Source: Burkholderia oklahomensis C6786
Lineage (GTDB): Bacteria > Pseudomonadota > Gammaproteobacteria > Burkholderiales > Burkholderiaceae
Direction: 5' to 3'
Assembly (NCBI RefSeq): GCF_000959365.1
Contig: NZ_CP009556.1
Coordinates: 434,001 to 498,000 of the forward strand
DNA length: 64,000 nt
Shown in pieces: positions 60,153-64,000 of the stretch. Position 1 is the first letter of the stretch, and every line of letters starts with the position of its first letter. The position numbers and the translations under genes are program-made. The notes under the pieces were generated by a model, which made no database searches, was not told the DNA's origin, and saw nothing but the letters and a program-made list of their open reading frames with translations.

Positions 60153-63100
60153 GCCGTCTCCCGATCGGTTGCGAGGCGCGCGGCGCGCGCGTCGACCTCG
60201 GCCTTCGTCGCGTACGCGCCCGTCGTCCGGTGCACGTAGCCGATCACGACGCCCGACACGTCGCTCATCTCCATCAGCATGCGGCCGTCGGGCCGCACCG
60301 CGGCGAAGCGGTTGCCATTGTGCGCGCCTTCGAGCGCGAACTCGCGGGGCGTCGCGTACAGGTCGATCCGGCGGTAGCGGCGTGCGAGTTCGCAGTCGTT
60401 GCCGCCTTCGTACAAATCGATCCGGCCGATCGACACCGGCGCGGCGAGCGGAATGTAATCGCCCGCGACATAGTTCAGCACCGCGACGCGCGCGAGGCCG
60501 TCGAGCATGATGCTCGGGACGACGAAACGCGAAAACACCGGATCGTCTGGGGCGACGCTCAGCTGATAGCGCGCGACCTTGCCCGACGCGGTGACGCCCG
60601 TATCGGCCGTCGACACGAACATGCCCGTCAGGCGCACGGGCGCCGATTCGAAATGGTATGGATCGGCGACCGGCGTGCGCGGCTCGTCCGGCCGCATCGG
60701 CCAGACGGGCGCGCTCGCGTAGCGCGGCGCGACGAGCGCCTTGATCTCGAAGTGCAGCTTGTCCTGCACGAGCACCTGCCCGTTCGGCGCGAGCACGTCG
60801 CCCGTGATCCGCACCTGCACGACCGCCGCATCGCCTTCGCGGCCGACGACCTGCGCGTGGATGCGCTTCGTGCTCGGCCGCTGCGCGTCGTACACGCGCA
60901 GGAAGTGGCGGAACGCGGCGTCGCGGAAGCCGACGACGCGCAGTCCCGGCAGCAGCTTCATCGCCGCTTCGGCCGCGAGCTCCGGCACGAACGTGCCGGG
61001 CAGCGTCGCGAAGCGATTCACGACGTGGTGCTGCAGGTAAGCATCGGTACGCAGGTCGAAGACGCGCTCGAACGTCACGCTGTCGCTCGTGCGGCGCACT
61101 TCGCGGCCAAGATAGAAATCGTGGCTCGGCGGCGGCGCGATGCGCTCGCGCGGCGGCGCCGGATGCGATCGCTGCGCCGGCTGCCCGGCGTGCGCGCCCG
61201 GCGCGGCCTGTACGTTCGGCGCGTAGCCCGGCGGTTGCACGGACCGTTCCGTCCGCGCGGCCGGCGCGGACTCGGGCGTCTCGAAGAACGTCGGCAGATG
61301 CGCTTCGATCGCGCGCCGCTCGGCCGCGCCGAGATGCACGGAACTCGCCGCGCGCTCGGTCAGATTGATCTCGCGCAGGAAGTGATGAATGCCCTCGTTG
61401 GTTCGCATGCTCGTGAAGAGCCCGCTCTTCTCGAGGAACGCGCGCGTGACGGGATTCGCGCCGAGGCCGACCGAGCGCCACAGCGTCCAGCCGATCGTGA
61501 ACTCGTCGCGCGCGAGCGCCGCGCGATGATGGGCGGCCTGCGTGTTGAGGAAATCGTTGCCCGACGCGTAGTCGGTCTCGCCCGCCTGCCCGGTCAGGCC
61601 GATGAACGAGCCGAAGTTGCACCACGCGCGCGGCTGCGCGGCGCCGAACGCGTCGCGCACGTTCCAGTAGCCGCGAATCTTGATGTCGCGCACCGCGACG
61701 AAATCGTCGAACGACTTCACGTTGATCGACGCGGAGCGGTTCAGGCCCGCCGCGTTGACGACGAGATCGATCGGCTGGCCGGCCGCGACGATCTTGTCGA
61801 CCGCCGCGCGCACGCTGCCCGCGTCGAGCACGTCGGCGCGCAGATAGAACACCTTGTTCGGGCCGCAGTACGACTTCATCACGTCGATGTTGCGGCGCGC
61901 GGCGCGCGCGTCGGCCTGGCGCTCGAACGCCTTGATGATCGCGGGCAACGGCAGATGCGGATTGAGCGCCTTCTGCTCGCGGATGTAGTCGGGACGACCT
62001 CGGGCGAACGCTTCGTCGCTGCCCGCGAACACATCGGGGCCGTACGTGTCGAGCCCGCTGCTGCCGATCAGATAGATCGTCGGCTGGAAGTGCTCGGCGA
62101 CCGCCTTCATCAGCTCGGCCGTGATCCCGCGCGCGCCGCCGAATGCGACGACGACCGAATCGGGATCGAGCCGCGCGAAGCCGTCGGCGGGCAGCTCGCC
62201 CGCGTCGCGCGTCACGCGCGGCGTCAGACGCCGGCCGCCGCACAGCGCGACGACGGGCAGCAGATGCTGCGCGCCGCTCTCGCGCTCGGCCTGCGCGACG
62301 CCTTGCCGGATGTCCGCGTCGTCCGTCAGCACGACGAGCGAGCGCGCATGCGGCAGCTCGATCGCGAGCGCCTTCACGAGGCCCGTGAACATCCCCGCAT
62401 CCGGATGCAGCACGTCGTCCTTCACCGCGTCGAGCAGCAGCGCGATGAACGAGCCCTGCTGCGCGACGCCGTCGTAGCACTGCTTGAGCGCGAGGAACGC
62501 GAGGTCGTGCAGCTTCAGCAGCCCGGGCGACGGCGCGGACAAACGATCCGGCTCGAGCGCGCTCGTGTGCAGCGACGTCAGCAGCCGCAGGTGACGCGCG
62601 CCCGCTGGAATCAATCCTTGCAGCGCGGCTTCGCCGAGCGTGTCGACGACGGCGAGCCGCGCGCGCGAGAACGTCGTCGCGCGAGTGGACAGCACGAGCA
62701 GATCGGCGGGCAGCATGCCGATGCCGTCGAGCAGCTCGGGCGCGTCGGTCACGACGACGCTGCCCGCGGGCAGATACGCGATCGCGCCCGCGCCGGCATG
62801 CCACGGCGTTTCCTGCAGATCGATCCGATATCGGGCGACGCCGAGCGGCTCGCCGTCGGCGGCGACGTCGGTCGCCTTCAGCGTGGCGGGGATCGGCACG
62901 CGCTTCTCGGTCGACGCGCCGGCGGCGGACGGCACGACAGGCGCCGGCGTTTCCGCCCGGACATCCGTCGCGATCGGCGCAACGGGCTGCGATGACGATG
63001 CGGATACCGAAGCAAATGCCGGCGGCGATGCCGAAAGGTGAGAAGAAACGGGAGCCGACGAAGACGGCGCCGAAGCCGCCGCCGACGTGCCGGGCGCATC

Positions 63101-64000
63101 CGGAACGGCATGCGTGCGCGTGCTTTCGCCGCTTGCCGGCGGCGCGTTGCGATCGATGCGCAAGCCGAAGCGCACCCGATCGCGATCGTTGCCGAACGCG
63201 ACCGACGCGGCGTCCTCGCCGCCGACGAGCGCGCGCAGCACCGCGAGCGCGCCGTCGGCGCCGGCGTACGTGACTTCGCGGCCGTCGGCATCGCGCAGCG
63301 CGCGTTGCGGCGCGCAAGCGTCCGCGAACGCGCGGCCGCTCTCGACCCACGCGAGCACCGGCAGCCCGGCCGCGTCGGCCTGCGCTTTGGTCGTCACCGC
63401 GAACAGCACGATTCCTTCGGCGAGCAGCCGGTCGAACGCAGGCTGCACTTCGTCGGCCGAGTTGCCGTTGATGCCGCCGACGATCACCATGTCGAGCTCG
63501 CCGCTTCTCAGGAAGCGCGACGCGACTTCGAACGCGGCGAGCGTCGACGCGTGCCCGGCGTCGACCGTCATGTTCATCCCGTGCAGATCGTGATAGTTCG
63601 CGACGCGCGCGGGAATCACGTTCGGCATCATGCCGGGAAACGAGTTTTCGGTCGTCGGCGGCACGAGGCGCTTCGTCTTTTCGGCGACGCGCGCGAGCGC
63701 ATCGTCTAGCGCCGGACGCGACGCGTCGTCGACGCTCGCGCGCACGGCGGTCGCGATGTCGTCGAGATAGCAGCGGCTCGCGTACAGCGCGGCGTTGCGC
63801 GTCGGCCCCATGTGGCCCATCACGACGCCGATCGCGTTCGCATGCGCGCCCCAGTAGTCGCGCAACTGCTCGCGCATGTCGTGCGCGGCGTCGAGCGCCA
63901 TCAACTGGCAGCGGTCGAGCGCGCGCAGCACCGCGGGCGGCATCCGCACGCGATCGAAGCTCGGCAGCGGATACGTGAGGCCGAAGCTCGCGCCGGGCGC
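60149..64000 (-). CDS. PUFA-synthase-like PKS: degenerate KS/CLF-KR-DH, N-terminus outside window
   Basis: The frame is open to the window edge, so the N-terminus lies beyond 64000. The visible 1283 residues start in a ketosynthase-like domain (FDRVRMPPAVLRALDRCQLMAL). At the catalytic Cys position the sequence reads VDAGHAST, with His, and no HGTGT motif follows, as in chain-length-factor or PfaB-like domains. A Ser/Ala/Pro linker (about 62950-63110) leads to a ketoreductase (FGGARGIT, GSFIGLTG, DYASGN) and a dehydratase (HHVVNRFATLPG with the catalytic His; SIMLDGLARV). No AT or ACP is visible. It likely takes part in iterative synthesis of a reduced or unsaturated chain with partners encoded further right. 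Confidence 0.88.
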   Translation of the reverse strand, partial: APGASFGLTYPLPSFDRVRMPPAVLRALDRCQLMALDAAHDMREQLRDYWGAHANAIGVVMGHMGPTRNAALYASRCYLDDIATAVRASVDDASRPALDDALARVAEKTKRLVPPTTENSFPGMMPNVIPARVANYHDLHGMNMTVDAGHASTLAAFEVASRFLRSGELDMVIVGGINGNSADEVQPAFDRLLAEGIVLFAVTTKAQADAAGLPVLAWVESGRAFADACAPQRALRDADGREVTYAGADGALAVLRALVGGEDAASVAFGNDRDRVRFGLRIDRNAPPASGESTRTHAVPDAPGTSAAASAPSSSAPVSSHLSASPPAFASVSASSSQPVAPIATDVRAETPAPVVPSAAGASTEKRVPIPATLKATDVAADGEPLGVARYRIDLQETPWHAGAGAIAYLPAGSVVVTDAPELLDGIGMLPADLLVLSTRATTFSRARLAVVDTLGEAALQGLIPAGARHLRLLTSLHTSALEPDRLSAPSPGLLKLHDLAFLALKQCYDGVAQQGSFIALLLDAVKDDVLHPDAGMFTGLVKALAIELPHARSLVVLTDDADIRQGVAQAERESGAQHLLPVVALCGGRRLTPRVTRDAGELPADGFARLDPDSVVVAFGGARGITAELMKAVAEHFQPTIYLIGSSGLDTYGPDVFAGSDEAFARGRPDYIREQKALNPHLPLPAIIKAFERQADARAARRNIDVMKSYCGPNKVFYLRADVLDAGSVRAAVDKIVAAGQPIDLVVNAAGLNRSASINVKSFDDFVAVRDIKIRGYWNVRDAFGAAQPRAWCNFGSFIGLTGQAGETDYASGNDFLNTQAAHHRAALARDEFTIGWTLWRSVGLGANPVTRAFLEKSGLFTSMRTNEGIHHFLREINLTERAASSVHLGAAERRAIEAHLPTFFETPESAPAARTERSVQPPGYAPNVQAAPGAHAGQPAQRSHPAPPRERIAPPPSHDFYLGREVRRTSDSVTFERVFDLRTDAYLQHHVVNRFATLPGTFVPELAAEAAMKLLPGLRVVGFRDAAFRHFLRVYDAQRPSTKRIHAQVVGREGDAAVVQVRITGDVLAPNGQVLVQDKLHFEIKALVAPRYASAPVWPMRPDEPRTPVADPYHFESAPVRLTGMFVSTADTGVTASGKVARYQLSVAPDDPVFSRFVVPSIMLDGLARVAVLNYVAGDYIPLAAPVSIGRIDLYEGGNDCELARRYRRIDLYATPREFALEGAHNGNRFAAVRPDGRMLMEMSDVSGVVIGYVHRTTGAYATKAEVDARAARLATDRETA

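Noticed and set aside
56037..63350. A single 2437-residue reading that would join the P450 fusion to more N-terminal sequence
   Set aside because: The part beyond 60152 is out of frame with the conserved KR/DH protein of 60149-64000 and is Arg-rich nonsense; the true start is ATG 60152.

Overview
The window looks like about 64 kb of a high-GC Burkholderia genome, most plausibly the pseudomallei/thailandensis group. The clues are roughly two-thirds GC with strong GC3 bias, a Burkholderia-type family I.2 lipase, a HAE1 RND pump, a YejABEF-TldD-PmbA block and dense secondary metabolism. This placement is inferred from protein resemblance and composition; no search was run. No rRNA, tRNA or CRISPR array was recognised. 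Both ends cut through giant biosynthetic genes.

Region 1 (1-16464, + strand): a non-ribosomal peptide/polyketide operon. A 5'-truncated megasynthase (C-A-PCP-C-A-PCP-KS-AT-DH-KR-ACP-TE) overlaps an MFS exporter by 4 bp. The exporter overlaps an MbtH-like protein, followed by a stand-alone C-A-PCP enzyme whose ten-residue pocket reads as threonine. Its C domain is EntF-like and it has no TE. A truncated IS3-family element (16.7-17.3 kb) sits after the operon.

Region 2 (17.6-23.4 kb): a Tat-exported amidase, a small secreted or membrane-anchored protein, an orphan AcrB-type RND pump with no periplasmic adaptor beside it, and an 86-aa hypothetical protein.

Region 3 (23.5-40.0 kb, all - strand): a coherent uptake and processing block. 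Read in the direction of transcription it is TonB, ExbB, two ExbD and a TPR protein, then an XRE-cupin regulator and a TonB-dependent receptor, then the YejABEF peptide importer, whose ATPase gene overlaps tldD, which overlaps a pmbA/tldE-like gene. An AT-rich 1.2-kb region upstream of tonB carries operator-like repeats.

Region 4 (41.2-49.7 kb): a Cache-domain NarX/UhpB-type sensor kinase with a LuxR-type regulator, a stand-alone MlaC-like protein, a GGDEF/EAL protein with a haem-oxygenase-like diiron enzyme directly downstream, an orphan secreted lipase without a foldase gene, and an Sfp-type phosphopantetheinyl transferase.

Region 5 (49.8-64.0 kb, - strand): the most unusual part. Six genes with start/stop overlaps (one with an alternative start) encode a KS(CLF-like)-KR-DH protein (N-terminus beyond the window), a cytochrome P450-KR-DH-like fusion, a flavin monooxygenase, a Lol/MacB-type ABC ATPase and permease, and a LolA-like periplasmic carrier. 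An outer-membrane beta-barrel protein follows, also overlapping. A DUF4345-type membrane protein and the phosphopantetheinyl transferase lie downstream in the same direction. I infer a PUFA-synthase-like pathway whose hydrophobic, oxidised product is carried to the outer membrane by a dedicated Lol-like route.
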